This document shows, piece after piece, positions 15,090 through 24,118 of a stretch of DNA of 54,790 nucleotides. The stretch spans positions 1 to 54,790 of the forward strand of contig JADGPA010000140.1 of NCBI GenBank assembly GCA_017882685.1, read 5' to 3'. The stretch is from Propionibacteriaceae bacterium (GTDB taxonomy: Bacteria > Actinomycetota > Actinomycetes > Propionibacteriales > Propionibacteriaceae). The position numbers were made by a program, and so were the translations under genes. Each line of letters opens with the position of its first letter. Position 1 is the stretch's first letter. The notes beneath the pieces are model-generated. The model did no database searches and was not told the origin of the DNA. It saw only the letters and a program-made list of their open reading frames with translations.

Positions 15090-16165
15090 TCAGCGGAAAG
15101 CTCGAGGCCCAGCCATTCGGCGAGTCCAGCGAGTTCCGCGTCCACTCCTGCTCTGACCACCGCGCTGAACGGCTCGTCCTCGTGGACGGCTTTCACCACC
15201 AGCCGCCCGGCCTTCCGATCGGCGGTGGCATCCAGCTTGCCCACCAGGCGGTCAGCGTGGAGGACCGGCAGCGCGTAATAGCCCCACCGCCGCGCGGCGG
15301 CCGGCTTGTACATCTCCAGGACGTACTCGAAGCCGAACAGCTGCTTCGCCCGAGCCCGGTCGTGGACGAGCCGGTCGAAGGGTGACAGCAACGCCGTCCG
15401 TCCGGTGAAGGGCCGGTCGAGCTGTTCTGGATCCACCCGCCACTGCCCGCGGATCCCCCGCACCACGGCGGGCACTCCCGAGTGGTCGGCCTGGTAGGGC
15501 TCCCCCGGGACGATCGTGCCTCCCGTCCGCACGATGCCGGACGCCCGGAGCCGCAACTCCTCGCGCTGCCGCAGCGCGTCCGCCCTCTCCGGCAGCACCA
15601 GCCCGGACGGGTAGACCCGCTCGGCGAGGTCGAACAGGCGCTGGCGTCCGACCCGTCCCGAGACAGCCACCTCGCCGGTGAGGGTCAGGAACTCCAGCAT
15701 CTGCGTGACGTTGCGGTCACGCGTCCAGCCGGTCGAACGCCACCCGACGACCGCGGTGTCGGGCAGGTCACGGGACAGCGACTCCCCGCGCTCGCGAAGC
15801 GCAGCCAGCAGGTCGCGCCGAAAGCTGTCGTTGGCCTTCAGCCACTCCCGGTGCCGGCCGTGCAACGGCCAGCCGGCCAGGGAACCGAGCACGGCGGGCA
15901 GCTGCGACATCGGGCGGACGAAGGCGTCCAGTTCGAACAGCTCGCGGGCACGCACCGCCTCGTCCAGCTGGGCCGGGTGGTAGCCGTTGCCCAGTCGGCT
16001 CCACGCCACCAGGTCGGCGCTGGGTGCGACGGCAGCGGTGGGGTCGAGCTGCAGGAGGTTCAGCCGCTCCACAAGGCCGACGAGCCCAACGGGCACGTCG
16101 GCGTCGAGCAGCTGGGCCCGGACGGCGATCCGACGGGCGTCGCCGATGTCAAGTTCCACCACCAT
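15086..16165 (-). CDS. AlkZ/YcaQ-like winged-helix DNA glycosylase family protein
   Basis: The 359-residue protein matches the HTH_42/AlkZ family. It has the N-terminal RLNLLQLDPTAAVAP block that includes the Gln-x-Asp motif proposed as catalytic in interstrand-crosslink glycosylases (QLD here). The C-terminal part has LLSPFDRLVHDRARAKQLFGF, YVLEMYKPAAARRWGYY and LPVLHADRLVGKLDATADR. Homologues excise alkylated bases or unhook nitrogen-mustard crosslinks; many actinobacterial copies lie beside natural-product genes as self-resistance, but no such cluster is visible here. The ATG has a -10 hexamer TAGGGT six bases upstream, so the transcript is probably leaderless. Confidence 0.85.
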   Translation of the reverse strand: MVVELDIGDARRIAVRAQLLDADVPVGLVGLVERLNLLQLDPTAAVAPSADLVAWSRLGNGYHPAQLDEAVRARELFELDAFVRPMSQLPAVLGSLAGWPLHGRHREWLKANDSFRRDLLAALRERGESLSRDLPDTAVVGWRSTGWTRDRNVTQMLEFLTLTGEVAVSGRVGRQRLFDLAERVYPSGLVLPERADALRQREELRLRASGIVRTGGTIVPGEPYQADHSGVPAVVRGIRGQWRVDPEQLDRPFTGRTALLSPFDRLVHDRARAKQLFGFEYVLEMYKPAAARRWGYYALPVLHADRLVGKLDATADRKAGRLVVKAVHEDEPFSAVVRAGVDAELAGLAEWLGLELSAD

Positions 16166-16171
16166 CGGCCT

Positions 16172-16177
16172 ACCCTA
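16172..16177 (-). promoter_or_regulatory. -10 hexamer TAGGGT of the AlkZ-like gene (leaderless type)
   Basis: On the minus strand TAGGGT, six bases, then the ATG at 16165. This spacing predicts transcription from the start codon; no Shine-Dalgarno is present. Confidence 0.5.
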
Positions 16178-16289
16178 GGCGAAGGCCTCCACCGGCGGTT
16201 CAGTCTTCGCAGGCGATCACATGTCGGGAATGTGCCAACGCCCGACCCCTGCCCTAGTTTGGCATCACACCCAACCTCGGGAGTTGCCC

Positions 16290-17618
16290 ATGCCCCTGCC
16301 CAAGCTCGCCCGCGCGACGGTCGTCGCGACCGCAACAGCCATGCTTGCGATTGCGCTGCCCTCGCCCGGTTCGGCGACGACGCTCGGCAACGACGGCAAG
16401 CCGATCGTCAACGCCGCCGGGTCCACCCTGCTGGTGGTCGCGCACCGTGGCGGAGCGTTGGAGTGGCCGGAGAACTCGCTCGAGGCGTTCACCGGCAGCG
16501 CCGAAGCCGGGTACGACGGCATCGAGACCGACCTGGCATGGACCAAGGATGCCCAACCGGTGATGAGTCACAACGACGAGCTGCCGGACCGCTGCACAAG
16601 TACGGGCAAGAAGATCCACCTGCTCACTGCTGCACAGGTGGCGCAGGTGCGCTGCGCAAACCTCAAGGGCGACAAGGTCGTGCCGATCCCGACGTTCGCC
16701 CAGCTCGCGCAGGTGCTGGCCGCCCACCCGGACATCGCCCTGCATCTCGACCTGAAGTCCTACGCCGGGCAGTCGTTCGCGGGCAAGCGCACCTACGCCA
16801 CCCGGGCGATGGCCCTGCTCAAGAAGTACGGGCTCCTCGGCCGCACCCGGATCCTCACGTTCTACTGGTCCTCGATGCTGCCGGTGATCCGCAAGGTGTC
16901 GCGTTCGATCTTCGTGACCGCCTACGACGGCGCTTCCTTCGACCTCGACCTGGCCCGCGTCCGGCTGGCCGACCGTCTGGGCGCCAACTCCTACGCGCCC
17001 CGGATGACCCACACCTCTGCCTACCTCGCCCGCTACGTGCGGTCGAAGGGCCTGGACGTCGCACCGTACGAGGTCATCGGCGCAGAGCAACTGGCATTCA
17101 CCATTCATTACGGCGGCAAGACCCAGTTCCTGCTCACCGACGAGCCCGCGATCCTCCAGCGCAGCCTGATCGACGGCACCACTGCCATCGACCCGGTGGC
17201 CGTACCCACGATCACGACCCTGCCGGCGCCGGTGAAGGTCAGCAGCGGCACCTACAAGGCCGGGGTGCGGCACTACCCTCGCGTCCTCGGCACAGCGGTG
17301 CCAACTGCTGACCGACCCATGCTCGACACGGTGACCGTCGCAGTCACGGTCAGCAAGGGTCCGGGCAAGGGGACGCTCCACATTGGTCCGCGCTCCGCGA
17401 CCTACGGCAGCCTCTCCGTCGGTCTGCCCAAGGGCACAAAGACGCTCACCCTGAAGGTGCCGGTCGGCAACAGCGGCGACCTGCGCATCTCCACGACGAG
17501 GACCGTGAAGCTCAGGGTCTTGGTCGTCGGCTACACCCGGGTGCGGTTCCCTGAGCGTTCAAGCGTCGGCGCCAACGTTGTAGGAAAGCATGCGCCAGGG
17601 GTCCTCGCCGGGGCGTAG
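16290..17618 (+). CDS. Secreted glycerophosphodiester phosphodiesterase
   Basis: The 442-residue protein has a signal peptide (residues 1-29, cleavage near GSATT). The GDPD domain includes VVAHRGGALEWPENSLEAF (His-Arg and Glu-Asn), YDGIETDLAWTKD (Glu-x-Asp) and PVMSHNDELPDRCTS (catalytic His), then LHLDLKSYAG. This TIM-barrel enzyme releases glycerol-3-phosphate from deacylated phospholipids or from wall polymers outside the membrane. A C-terminal region of about 110 residues after the barrel (VTVAVTVSKGPGKGTLHIG, LKVPVGNSGDLRIS) looks like a beta-sandwich or wall-anchor module. GGGAG precedes the ATG. The last 60 bases overlap the convergent phosphatase gene. Confidence 0.88.
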   Translation: MPLPKLARATVVATATAMLAIALPSPGSATTLGNDGKPIVNAAGSTLLVVAHRGGALEWPENSLEAFTGSAEAGYDGIETDLAWTKDAQPVMSHNDELPDRCTSTGKKIHLLTAAQVAQVRCANLKGDKVVPIPTFAQLAQVLAAHPDIALHLDLKSYAGQSFAGKRTYATRAMALLKKYGLLGRTRILTFYWSSMLPVIRKVSRSIFVTAYDGASFDLDLARVRLADRLGANSYAPRMTHTSAYLARYVRSKGLDVAPYEVIGAEQLAFTIHYGGKTQFLLTDEPAILQRSLIDGTTAIDPVAVPTITTLPAPVKVSSGTYKAGVRHYPRVLGTAVPTADRPMLDTVTVAVTVSKGPGKGTLHIGPRSATYGSLSVGLPKGTKTLTLKVPVGNSGDLRISTTRTVKLRVLVVGYTRVRFPERSSVGANVVGKHAPGVLAGA

Positions 17619-18173
17619 CACCATCCAGTGGCAGTTCACCAGGCCACCGAAAAGGCGGGCGTGGGAGTAGTCCAGGCCCATCAGCAGCAGCGCGCCGACG
17701 CGCAGCGACAGCCCGTGGCCGACCACCAGCAGCACCTCGCCGTCGGCGCTAGCCTCGGCGTGGTCGAGGACGGCCAGGGCCACCCGCTGCCCCGACTCTG
17801 TGGCGCTCTCCCCGGTCGGCGAGCGGCGGAAGTCGCGGCCCTCCCGGATTGCCGGCCAGAAGTCGGGAACGCTCTGGCCGATGTGGTCGATGCTCATCCC
17901 GGCCCAGGAGCCCACGTCGACCTCACGCAGCCGTGCGTCCGTCTGCACGGTCATGCCCCACCCGGTGGTGATGAGCTCCGCGGTCTCGGACGCCCGGAAC
18001 AGGTCGGAGCTGATCGCGCTGGTGATGCCGGCGCCGCTCAGCAGCGCACCGGCGGCCGCAGCCTGTTGGCGTCCGGCGTCGTTCAGCGGAATGTCGGCGT
18101 GCCCCTGGAAGCGTCCGCCGTCGTTCCAGTCGGTGACACCGTGGCGCAACAGGATGATCCTGCCTGCGGTCAT
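17559..18173 (-). CDS. Histidine phosphatase, likely glucosyl-3-phosphoglycerate phosphatase type
   Basis: The 204-residue protein carries the RHG signature (IILLRHGVTDWNDGGRFQG, phospho-accepting His11), SSDLFRASETAELI, a VGSWAG block and the second active-site His in LLVVGHGLSLRVGALLL. It belongs to the phosphoglycerate-mutase-like family of phosphatases. In Mycobacterium the gene following nadD-rsfS in the same order is gpgP, which makes glucosylglycerate; the shared order suggests the same role, but that is inference. It overlaps rsfS by four bases (ATGA), so it belongs to that operon, and its 3' end overlaps the GDPD gene by 60 bases on the other strand. Confidence 0.85.
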   Translation of the reverse strand: MTAGRIILLRHGVTDWNDGGRFQGHADIPLNDAGRQQAAAAGALLSGAGITSAISSDLFRASETAELITTGWGMTVQTDARLREVDVGSWAGMSIDHIGQSVPDFWPAIREGRDFRRSPTGESATESGQRVALAVLDHAEASADGEVLLVVGHGLSLRVGALLLMGLDYSHARLFGGLVNCHWMVLRPGEDPWRMLSYNVGADA

Positions 18174-18556
18174 TCCGGGGCCGGCTCCGGCTCCGCGTCG
18201 AGGGGACCGAGGTCCAGGCGGGGGCAGTCCTTCCAGAGACGCTCCAGCGCGTACAGCGCCCGCGCCTCGGAATGCTGGACGTGCACCACGACGTCGAGGA
18301 AGTCCAGCAGCACCCAGCGGTTCTCCCGGTCACCCTCCCGGCGGACGGTCTTCACGCCGGCCTTGAGGAGGGCGTCCTCGATCCCGTCCACCACCGCACC
18401 GACCTGGCGCTCGTTGGTGGCGGCCACGATCAGGAAGATATCGGTGATCGCCAGGCGCTCGGAGACGTCGAAGGCCACCGGGTCGAGGGCCTTCTTTTCT
18501 ACGGCTGCCCGGGCGGCGATGCGGGCGATCTCAAGGGCGTGCTCGGTTGCGGTCAC
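18170..18556 (-). CDS. rsfS: Ribosomal silencing factor RsfS
   Basis: The 128-residue protein contains [37 protein letters not shown] and [21 protein letters not shown], the invariant core of the RsfS (YbeB/Iojap) family. It binds ribosomal protein uL14 and blocks subunit joining in poor nutrient conditions. The tail [16 protein letters not shown] is the usual end with a short acidic extension. I take the GTG at 18556, which overlaps the nadD stop by four bases (GTGA); an in-frame extension to 18661 lies fully within nadD. The order nadD-rsfS-phosphatase is conserved in actinobacteria and indicates one operon. Confidence 0.95.
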   Translation of the reverse strand: MTATEHALEIARIAARAAVEKKALDPVAFDVSERLAITDIFLIVAATNERQVGAVVDGIEDALLKAGVKTVRREGDRENRWVLLDFLDVVVHVQHSEARALYALERLWKDCPRLDLGPLDAEPEPAPE

Positions 18557-19200
18557 TTGACTCCTCTGGGGCGGTAGAGCCCGCGCTTGGCGATGTACTG
18601 GACGATGCCGTCGGGTACCAGGTACCACAGCGGCAGGCCCTGCGCGACGCGTTCGCGGCACGCAGTGGACGAGATGGAAAGGGCAGGCACTTCGAGCAGT
18701 GTGACCTTGTCCTCGGGCAGGTGGGCGATGTCGCTCTCTCCGAGCGGGACGCCCGGCCGGGACACCCCGACGAAGTGGGCGAGGTCGAACAGCTCGTCCA
18801 CGCCCTTCCAGGTGAGGATCTTGCTGAGGGCGTCGGCACCGGTGATGAAGAACACGTCCGGCCCGGCCCCGCGCAACTTCCGGATGTCCCGGAGGGTGTC
18901 GACGGTGTAGGTGTCCCCGGGACGCTCGATGTCGACCCTGCTCACCGAGAATCGCGGGTTCGACGCCGTGGCGATGGTTGTCATCAGGTACCGGTCCTCG
19001 GCCTGCGAGACGACCTTGTCAGCCTTCTGCCACGGGTGGCCGGTGGGCACGAAGACCACCTCGTCGAGGGCGAAGCGTGCCTGCACCTCGCTGGCAGCCA
19101 CCAGGTGGCCGTGATGGATCGGGTCGAATGTGCCACCCATCACTCCCAGGCGCAGGCGTCTGGTGCCGCTCTGCTCCCAGGCGATCGGGGTTTCGCTCAT
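18553..19200 (-). CDS. nadD: Nicotinate-nucleotide adenylyltransferase
   Basis: The 215-residue protein has the nucleotidyltransferase core [20 protein letters not shown] with the GTFDPIHxGH motif. It also has [12 protein letters not shown], the [12 protein letters not shown] substrate block, [16 protein letters not shown] and the [15 protein letters not shown] motif that closes the ATP site. It adenylates nicotinate mononucleotide to deamido-NAD, the step before NAD synthetase; a glutamine-dependent nadE lies elsewhere in this window. An N-terminal extension of about 15 residues precedes the core and is usual in actinobacteria. The start overlaps the stop of a small membrane-protein ORF (ATGA) and the stop overlaps rsfS. 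Confidence 0.95.
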   Translation of the reverse strand: MSETPIAWEQSGTRRLRLGVMGGTFDPIHHGHLVAASEVQARFALDEVVFVPTGHPWQKADKVVSQAEDRYLMTTIATASNPRFSVSRVDIERPGDTYTVDTLRDIRKLRGAGPDVFFITGADALSKILTWKGVDELFDLAHFVGVSRPGVPLGESDIAHLPEDKVTLLEVPALSISSTACRERVAQGLPLWYLVPDGIVQYIAKRGLYRPRGVK

Positions 19201-19331
19201 TTGGCGTGCGGCCGGCCCTTGCCCACCTGGCGGACGAAACCCAGACCTGTCGCGAGGATCGCGACGGCCAGCCCGCCGATCACGGCGGGGACGGTGACGT
19301 CGTAGACGACGGCCTGCAGGACGGTGTGCAT
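19197..19331 (-). CDS. Small single-span membrane protein, hypothetical
   Basis: The 44-residue product [20 protein letters not shown] continues with an Ala/Val/Ile/Leu-rich segment and a basic tail ([11 protein letters not shown]), consistent with one membrane helix with its C-terminus in the cytoplasm. The stop overlaps the nadD start by four bases (ATGA), a sign of coupled translation. I do not recognise the family. A longer form from 19385 would add 18 residues without clear features. Confidence 0.45.
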   Translation of the reverse strand: MHTVLQAVVYDVTVPAVIGGLAVAILATGLGFVRQVGKGRPHAK

Positions 19332-19394
19332 GCCGCGGATCCTACACGGGGCCGCGCTCGGCCCGCCTCCCCGCGTCCCGCCCACCCCACCCTC

Positions 19395-19452
19395 GCTCCC
19401 GAAAAGCGCGCTTGCCCCCGAAGTTCCGGGGGTAAGCGCGCGTTTCGGGAGC
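19395..19452. repeat. Long palindromic element, arms GCTCCCGAAA...CCCCCG
   Basis: Left arm 19395-19420 and right arm 19426-19452 are complementary with two mismatches and a 5-base loop, forming a hairpin of about 26 base pairs. There is no T tract. A related element lies at 26767-26830. It sits between the proA stop and the start of the nadD operon and may act as a terminator or as a REP-like repeat. Confidence 0.8.
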
Positions 19453-19482
19453 GGAGGCGGGAAACGGGAGGGAACCGAAGGC

Positions 19483-20724
19483 TCAGGACCGGGTCTGGCC
19501 GTCGCCGTCGACGATGTACTTGGTGGACGTCATCTCGGTGAGGGCCATCGGACCGCGGGCGTGCAGCTTCTGGGTGGAGATGCCGATCTCCGCTCCGAAC
19601 CCGAACTCGCCGCCGTCGACGAACCGGGAGGAGGCGTTGACGAGCACAGCCGCGGCGTCCACCTCTGCGGTGAACCGGTCGGCAGAGGCCCGGTCGGCGG
19701 TGATGATGGTCTCGGAGTGACCCGTGGTGTGCACCCGGATGTGCGCGATCGCCTCGTCGAGCGACCCGACGACGTCGCAGGCCAGGTCGAGCGACAGGTA
19801 CTCGTCGTCGAACTCGTCCGGCCCGGCCGGCACGACAGCTGCGGAGTAGGCCTGCACCTCTGGGGTCCCATGGACGGTGACACCGGCGTCGGCGAGGGCA
19901 GCCAGCGCCTTCGGCAGGAAGGCCGGCGCCGCCGACGCGTGCACCAGCAGGGTCTCCAGCGAGTTGCACACGCTGGGGCGCTGGACCTTGGCGTTGAGCA
20001 TGATGGCGATCGCCATGTCGTGGTCGGCGCTGGCGTCGACGAACAGGTGGCAGTTGCCGGTTCCGGTCTCGATCACCGGCACCTTCGAATGTTCGACAAC
20101 AGCGTTGATCAGGCCGGCCCCGCCCCGCGGGATCAGCACGTCCACAAGGCCACGGGCGGCCATCATCTCGCCGGTGACGCTGCGGCCACCCTCGACCAGC
20201 TGCACGGCGTCCGCCGGCAGCCCGGACGCGGCGAGCCCTTCGCGCAGCGCGGTCACGACCGCCCGGTTGGAGTTCAGCGCCGACGACGACCCGCGCAGCA
20301 ATGCAGCGTTGCCCGACTTGAGGCTGATGCCGGCGGCGTCGGCGGTGACGTTGGGCCGCGCCTCGTAGATGATCCCGACCACGCCGAGCGGCACTCGCAC
20401 CTGCCGGACGCGGACGCCGTTGGCGTTCGTCCAGCCGCGCACCACATCACCGACCGGGTCGGGCAGCCCGGCCAGCGAGCGCAGCCCGGCCACCATGCCG
20501 TCCACGCGGACTGCGGTGAGGGCGAGGCGATCGACGAGGGACTCGTTGGTGTCGGCCAGCCGGGCTGCGTCCACATCCTCGGCGTTGGCAGCAAGGATGG
20601 CGTCCGTCGCCGCGGCGAGGGCGTCAGCCATGGCATGCAGGGCCGCGTCCTTCTGGGCACGGGTGAGCACGGCGAGCGCGCGGCTGGCGATCCTTGCCCG
20701 CCCGGCCTGGTCGGCGAAAGTCAT
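19483..20724 (-). CDS. proA: Glutamate-5-semialdehyde dehydrogenase
   Basis: The 413-residue protein has the ProA aldehyde dehydrogenase fold. It contains [20 protein letters not shown] with [40 protein letters not shown] and the catalytic Cys in [15 protein letters not shown]. The late [20 protein letters not shown] block and [12 protein letters not shown] end are typical. It reduces gamma-glutamyl phosphate to the semialdehyde, the second step of proline synthesis. proB lies just upstream but is separated by a PQ-loop membrane protein gene. A TAATCT hexamer seven bases before the ATG indicates an own, leaderless promoter. Confidence 0.96.
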   Translation of the reverse strand: MTFADQAGRARIASRALAVLTRAQKDAALHAMADALAAATDAILAANAEDVDAARLADTNESLVDRLALTAVRVDGMVAGLRSLAGLPDPVGDVVRGWTNANGVRVRQVRVPLGVVGIIYEARPNVTADAAGISLKSGNAALLRGSSSALNSNRAVVTALREGLAASGLPADAVQLVEGGRSVTGEMMAARGLVDVLIPRGGAGLINAVVEHSKVPVIETGTGNCHLFVDASADHDMAIAIMLNAKVQRPSVCNSLETLLVHASAAPAFLPKALAALADAGVTVHGTPEVQAYSAAVVPAGPDEFDDEYLSLDLACDVVGSLDEAIAHIRVHTTGHSETIITADRASADRFTAEVDAAAVLVNASSRFVDGGEFGFGAEIGISTQKLHARGPMALTEMTSTKYIVDGDGQTRS

Positions 20725-20731
20725 GAGTGAC

Positions 20732-20737
20732 AGATTA
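20732..20737 (-). promoter_or_regulatory. -10 hexamer TAATCT of proA (leaderless type)
   Basis: On the minus strand TAATCT is followed by GTCACTC and the proA ATG at 20724. No Shine-Dalgarno is present. The hexamer lies in the 18-base gap after the PQ-loop gene, so any -35 element would be inside that gene. Confidence 0.5.
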
Positions 20738-20742
20738 CTGGC

Positions 20743-21402
20743 TCAGACGCCTGAGCGGTCCCGGGTCCGGGCACGGACGAACGCCCGCATCTCCTCCCGG
20801 GTCGGCACGAGGAACGAGCGCAGTCCCAACTGTCGCAGCAGCCACCAGACCAGGTTGACACTCGTGATGCCAAGCGTGGTGGTGGCGGTGATCATCGTGC
20901 CCGCGTCGACGACCAGCGAGCCCCACCACAGCCACAGCGCCTGGTTCAGCACTCCCGCGATCAGGAAGAACGGTGAGACGCCGGCTACTCGTGGCGAGCG
21001 AATCAGCTCGAGGGTCTGGCCGACGGTGGCGAAGAAAGCCGGCCAGAGCGCCACCATGCCGTACACGGCTGTGCCGAAGATCACGTCCGTGGCGATCATC
21101 CCGATGCCCAGCAGGATGCCTGGCAGCAGCACCTTTGGTAGCGGGCGACCCAGCTCGCGTGACATCAGGAACAGGATCGGCAGGGTCGAGGCGAGTCCAA
21201 GCACGTTGGGCAGGATCAGGTTCAGCTGGCCGAGGATGACGCCGTGTGATGTCCAGCCGATGTTGAGCCCGAGGATCACCTGCCAGGCCGGCAGCGAAAG
21301 GCCCTCGACGTTGCGAGTGCGGGCCAGCCTGATCATCTGCGGCAGTCCGAGGACGGTGCCGACGAGCGCCGCGGCCCAGCCGACGAGGATGACCGGGGTC
21401 AC
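20743..21402 (-). CDS. PQ-loop (SWEET/MtN3-like) seven-helix membrane protein
   Basis: The 219-residue protein has about seven membrane segments with two PQ-loop-like repeats. The first reads GTVLGLPQMIRLARTRNVEG and LSLPAWQVILGLNIGWTSHG; the second reads FATVGQTLELIRSPRVAGVS and FFLIAGVLNQALWLWWG. The second repeat has Gln-Thr in place of Pro-Gln. A 3+1+3 layout of this kind is seen in SWEET sugar and amino-acid transporters; bacterial relatives are often half-size, so a full-length copy is less usual. It overlaps the proB stop (GTGA) and lies between proB and proA. A role in moving an amino acid or osmolyte is possible but only inferred. Confidence 0.75.
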   Translation of the reverse strand: MTPVILVGWAAALVGTVLGLPQMIRLARTRNVEGLSLPAWQVILGLNIGWTSHGVILGQLNLILPNVLGLASTLPILFLMSRELGRPLPKVLLPGILLGIGMIATDVIFGTAVYGMVALWPAFFATVGQTLELIRSPRVAGVSPFFLIAGVLNQALWLWWGSLVVDAGTMITATTTLGITSVNLVWWLLRQLGLRSFLVPTREEMRAFVRARTRDRSGV

Positions 21403-22553
21403 GGCTTCTTCTTCCTCGGCCTGACGATCAGGTCATCGCGGTGCACGACCTCGCGGTCGAAGGGTGCGCCGAACTCGGCCACCAGATCAGGGGTGCTCCG
21501 GCCGATGATGCCGGTCAACTCGCTGGCGTCATAGCCGACCAGCCCGCGCGCGATCTCCTTGCCTGCCTCCGACACCAGCCGCACGGGGTCGCCGGCAACG
21601 AAGATGCCGCGGACGGCGGTGATGCCGGCGGCAAGGAGGGAAGCCTTGCGCTCGGTGAGTGCCTTCACCGCACCCGCGTCCAGCACCAGTTCGCCCTGGG
21701 CCACCGAGGCGTAGGCCAGCCACATCAACTTGCGGGCGCGCCGTTTGCCGGTGGCCAGGAACAGGGTGCCCACGGGTTCGCCGGCCAGGGCCGCGCCGAC
21801 ATTGTTCGCTGCGGCGAGCACGACCGGAATCCCCGAGGCGGTGGCGATCCGCGCAGCCTGCAGCTTGGTCTCCATGCCGCCGGTGCCGATCGCTGCGCCG
21901 CGTCCGCTGGTGTCGACGTCGAGGTCGTCCATGTCCTCGACAACGGCGATCGGTCGGGCGTCCGGACTGGACGGGTGCGCGCTGTAGAGCGAGTCGACGT
22001 CGCTGAGCAGCACCAGCGCGTCCGCGCCCACCAGGTGCGCGACCAGTGCGGCGAGGCGGTCGTTGTCGCCGAACTTGATCTCGTGGGTCGCAACGGTGTC
22101 GTTCTCGTTCACGACCGGCACCACCCCCAGCTCCAGCAACCGGGTGAAGGTGCGCAGCGCGTTGCGGTAGTGGTCCTGCCGGGCGACGTCCTCGACGGTG
22201 AGCAGTACCTGGCCGACGGTGATGTCGTGCCGGGCGAACAGCGCGCTGTAGTGGCCGACGAGCAGGCTCTGGCCCACGGACGCGGCGGCCTGCTTGCTCG
22301 CCAAGTCACGCGGGCGGTGCTTCATGCGCAGCGGACCCATTCCTGACGCCATCGCGCCCGAGGAGACCAGCACCACGTCCTGGCCCCGACGCCGGGCGGC
22401 GGCCAGCGCGTCCACGAGCCCTTCGAGGCGCGTCATGTCGAGCGCGCCGGAGCCGTCCGTCAGCGAGGAGGACCCGACCTTCACCACCAGCCTGCGCGCA
22501 CCCGTGATCTCGGTCCGCGGGCTGGTGACAGCGGACCCGGCGGACTCAGTCAT
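21399..22553 (-). CDS. proB: Glutamate 5-kinase
   Basis: The 384-residue protein has an amino-acid-kinase domain ([91 protein letters not shown]). A C-terminal PUA domain follows from about residue 275 ([30 protein letters not shown]). It phosphorylates glutamate, the first and feedback-controlled step of proline synthesis. I take the ATG that begins MTESAGSA; an upstream ATG at 22565 lies deeper in obg. The start overlaps the 3' end of obg, as in many actinobacteria. Confidence 0.95.
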   Translation of the reverse strand: MTESAGSAVTSPRTEITGARRLVVKVGSSSLTDGSGALDMTRLEGLVDALAAARRRGQDVVLVSSGAMASGMGPLRMKHRPRDLASKQAAASVGQSLLVGHYSALFARHDITVGQVLLTVEDVARQDHYRNALRTFTRLLELGVVPVVNENDTVATHEIKFGDNDRLAALVAHLVGADALVLLSDVDSLYSAHPSSPDARPIAVVEDMDDLDVDTSGRGAAIGTGGMETKLQAARIATASGIPVVLAAANNVGAALAGEPVGTLFLATGKRRARKLMWLAYASVAQGELVLDAGAVKALTERKASLLAAGITAVRGIFVAGDPVRLVSEAGKEIARGLVGYDASELTGIIGRSTPDLVAEFGAPFDREVVHRDDLIVRPRKKKP

Positions 22554-24057
22554 CCTCTTCGGCACCGAACCCTGCGGCGGCGAGCCGGGTCGGACGTTCG
22601 GCCTCCCGCGCAGCTTCGCGCTCCTCTGCCTTGGCCGCGTGGTACTCGGCGTCCTTGACCCGGCGCCGCTGCGCGGCCGGACGATCGGAAATCAGGCGCT
22701 GGTCCTCGCCGCGGCGGGACAGGATCTCTGCGCCGATCTCCACCTGCGGGGCGAAGTCGAAGACCACAGGGTTGTCGGCACCGATGGCGACAGCGTCGCC
22801 GGCGAGGGCTCCCATGGCCAGCAGTTCCTCCTCGATGCCTAGCCGGGCGAACCGGTCGGCGAGGTAGCCCACGGCCTCGGCGTTGGCGAAGTCGGTCTGC
22901 CGAACCCACCTCTCGGGCTTCTCGCCCCGGACGCGCCACACGAAACCGCCATCGCCGTCGCCTTGGCGCGTGATGGTGAACTCCGGCCCGGACGCGGCCA
23001 GCTCGGGCCGGATCACGATCTTCTTCGGCGCCACCTTGGGGGCTTCTGCCCGCCGTCGGGCGACCAGGTCGGCCATGGCGAAGGTGATGGCCTGCAGCCC
23101 AGCCCCGCTCTTGGTGGAGATTCCGAAGACCTGCAGCCCGCGGGCCCTGATGTCCTCGGCCACGATCTCGGCCAGCTCGCCGCCGTCGGGCACGTCGATC
23201 TTGTTGAGGGCAACCATCCGCGGACGGTCCTCGAGACCGCCGTGCGCGGTCAGCTCAGCCTCAATGACGTCGAGGTCGGTCAGCGGGTCGCGTCCGGGCT
23301 CGTAGGTGGCGCAGTCGATGACGTGCACGATGGCCTGGCAACGCTCGATGTGGCGCAGGAAGTCGTGGCCGAGGCCGCGGCCCTCGCTGGCGCCCTCGAT
23401 CAGGCCGGGCACGTCTGCGACCGTGAAAGTGGTGTCTCCGGCCACGACGACGCCGAGGTTCGGGATGAGCGTTGTGAACGGGTAGTCGGCGATCTTCGGC
23501 CGGGCCCGGGAGATGGCTGCGATCAAGGACGACTTGCCGGCGCTGGGGAAACCGACCAGCCCGATGTCGGCAACCACCTTCAGCTCGAGGGTGATCTGGC
23601 GGGACCCGCCATCCTCGCCGAGCAAGGCGAAGCCCGGCGCCTTGCGAGCCTGCGAAGCCAGGGCGGCATTGCCGAGCCCGCCCTTGCCACCCGCAGCGAC
23701 GACGACCTCCGCCTCCGGGCCGACGAGGTCGGCGAGGATCACACCCGTCGCCGCGTCGGAGATCAGGGTGCCGTCCGGGACGGTGAGCACGATGTCCTCG
23801 CCATTGGCACCATTGTTGAAGTCACCCAGTCCAGGCTTGCCGTTGGCTGCCTTGCGGATCGACTGGCGATGGTATTCGACGAGTGTGGTCAGGTTCGGGT
23901 CCACCCTGATGATCACCGAGCCGCCGTTGCCGCCGTTGCCGCCATCCGGTCCCCCGAGGGGCTTGAACTTCTCCCGGTGGATGGACGCGCAGCCATGCCC
24001 GCCGTTGCCGGCGGAAACGGTCAGCACTGCTTGGTCGATGAAGGAGGGGATCGCCAC
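22546..24057 (-). CDS. obg: GTPase Obg (CgtA)
   Basis: The protein of about 503 residues has the Gly-rich N-terminal Obg domain ([34 protein letters not shown]). The GTPase domain follows with G1 [11 protein letters not shown]2 region [13 protein letters not shown]3 [16 protein letters not shown] and G4 NKID. A C-terminal OCT domain ([16 protein letters not shown]) precedes a charged tail. It is an essential ribosome-associated GTPase in 50S assembly and stress control. Two GTG codons are possible; the second (24057) has AAGG six bases upstream, whereas at 24063 that site would touch the start, so I prefer 24057. Two lipoprotein genes separate it from rpmA, its usual neighbour. Confidence 0.95.
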   Translation of the reverse strand: MAIPSFIDQAVLTVSAGNGGHGCASIHREKFKPLGGPDGGNGGNGGSVIIRVDPNLTTLVEYHRQSIRKAANGKPGLGDFNNGANGEDIVLTVPDGTLISDAATGVILADLVGPEAEVVVAAGGKGGLGNAALASQARKAPGFALLGEDGGSRQITLELKVVADIGLVGFPSAGKSSLIAAISRARPKIADYPFTTLIPNLGVVVAGDTTFTVADVPGLIEGASEGRGLGHDFLRHIERCQAIVHVIDCATYEPGRDPLTDLDVIEAELTAHGGLEDRPRMVALNKIDVPDGGELAEIVAEDIRARGLQVFGISTKSGAGLQAITFAMADLVARRRAEAPKVAPKKIVIRPELAASGPEFTITRQGDGDGGFVWRVRGEKPERWVRQTDFANAEAVGYLADRFARLGIEEELLAMGALAGDAVAIGADNPVVFDFAPQVEIGAEILSRRGEDQRLISDRPAAQRRRVKDAEYHAAKAEEREAAREAERPTRLAAAGFGAEEDD

Positions 24058-24118
24058 AGGCACCCTTAGTCGGAGTTCTGGCTGGTCGGCCCGGTGGGGC
24101 CGTCAGTGAGGCTTGAGT

